Shown: positions 63,922-64,000 of the stretch, piece by piece
Layout: each line of letters starts with the position of its first letter
How positions within the stretch are numbered: the stretch's first letter is position 1
From: RCC90-49c sp051016155
GTDB lineage: Bacteria; Bacteroidota; Bacteroidia; Cytophagales; Amoebophilaceae
Reading direction: 5' to 3'
DNA: 64,000 nt
NCBI GenBank assembly: GCA_051016155.1
Contig: CP136537.1
Span: 1,054,001-1,118,000, forward strand
Translations under genes and position numbers: made by a program
Notes under the pieces: generated by a model
The model's database searches: none
What the model saw: the letters and a program-made list of their open reading frames with translations, nothing else
Told to the model about the DNA's origin: nothing

Positions 63922-64000
63922 TGGGCAATAGCATTGTCATAGGCATGTTTCAAGTACACTTCACAGACAATAGGTACGCATAGGGAGAGGCTACGTAAGG
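63922..64000. repeat. Dispersed repeat B, copy 4 (diverged, at window edge)
   Basis: Starts ATAGCATTGTCATAGGCATG and ends with GGGAGAGGCTACGTAAGG. It matches the two ends of the other copies while the middle is diverged. The preceding bases from 63728 show a weak repeat-A-like extension (TGTTTTGTAAAGACTTC) and no gene. Confidence 0.5.

Overview
The window reads as a chromosome segment of a Bacteroidota bacterium, most like the Cytophagales lineage that holds amoeba and arthropod symbionts such as Amoebophilus and Cardinium. The placement is an inference. It rests on the fused SecDF, promoters of the TTG-N20-TAnnTTTG type, weak Shine-Dalgarno signals, several Rpn-type nucleases, an AAA-ATPase/DUF1703 protein, an ankyrin lipoprotein, and decaying IS elements with dispersed non-coding repeats. 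Base composition by eye is moderate, higher than the published AT-rich symbionts, so the genus is left open.

Layout. 1-3717: end of lnt, then recX and radA (overlapping), then lipB convergent. 3831-13282: three tandem minus-strand genes with a sodium:solute symporter-like N-terminus. The first is fused to a second membrane block, a degenerate kinase-like region and a SpoT-type (p)ppGpp hydrolase domain. The second has lost the hydrolase residues, the third stops after the transporter, and a short remnant of a fourth lies upstream. 13395-17162: a CPBP-like membrane protein, a DUF2461 gene split by an intact IS5-family element, and a SanA-like gene. 17406-26040: the distal spc/alpha ribosomal operon from rpsH to rplQ, with secY, map, infA and rpoA. 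26429-28956: prfA, a small membrane protein and an EamA transporter on the minus strand. 29113-32836: a cluster of related lipoproteins, one a decayed chimera, sharing a C-terminal helix-turn-helix-like tail. 32882-36093: mnmA, a TrpF-like barrel protein, accA and tRNA-Asp.

36291-43343 is an accessory island. It holds an IS3/IS150-like element with a frameshift signal, an N-terminally truncated MNT-HEPN protein, an Rpn nuclease with an ATT in place of its start, an IS407-like element with a broken orfA, two further IS ends and a DUF1703 ATPase. 43545-54280: glutamate dehydrogenase, yidD, an orphan nuoL-like gene, a second CPBP-like protein, a metal permease fused to a DtxR-like repressor (as in chlamydial YtgCR), rpmH and secDF. 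54455-60577: an internally deleted Rpn gene and the complete oppABCDF operon. 60894-63727: an ankyrin lipoprotein with its own promoter and terminator, then a DegP/HtrA protease.

The housekeeping genes look intact. The unusual biology is the transporter-(p)ppGpp hydrolase paralogues, the lipoproteins sharing a tail with Rpn nucleases, the permease-repressor fusion, and at least two dispersed repeat families in most larger intergenic gaps, including one inside the ribosomal operon.
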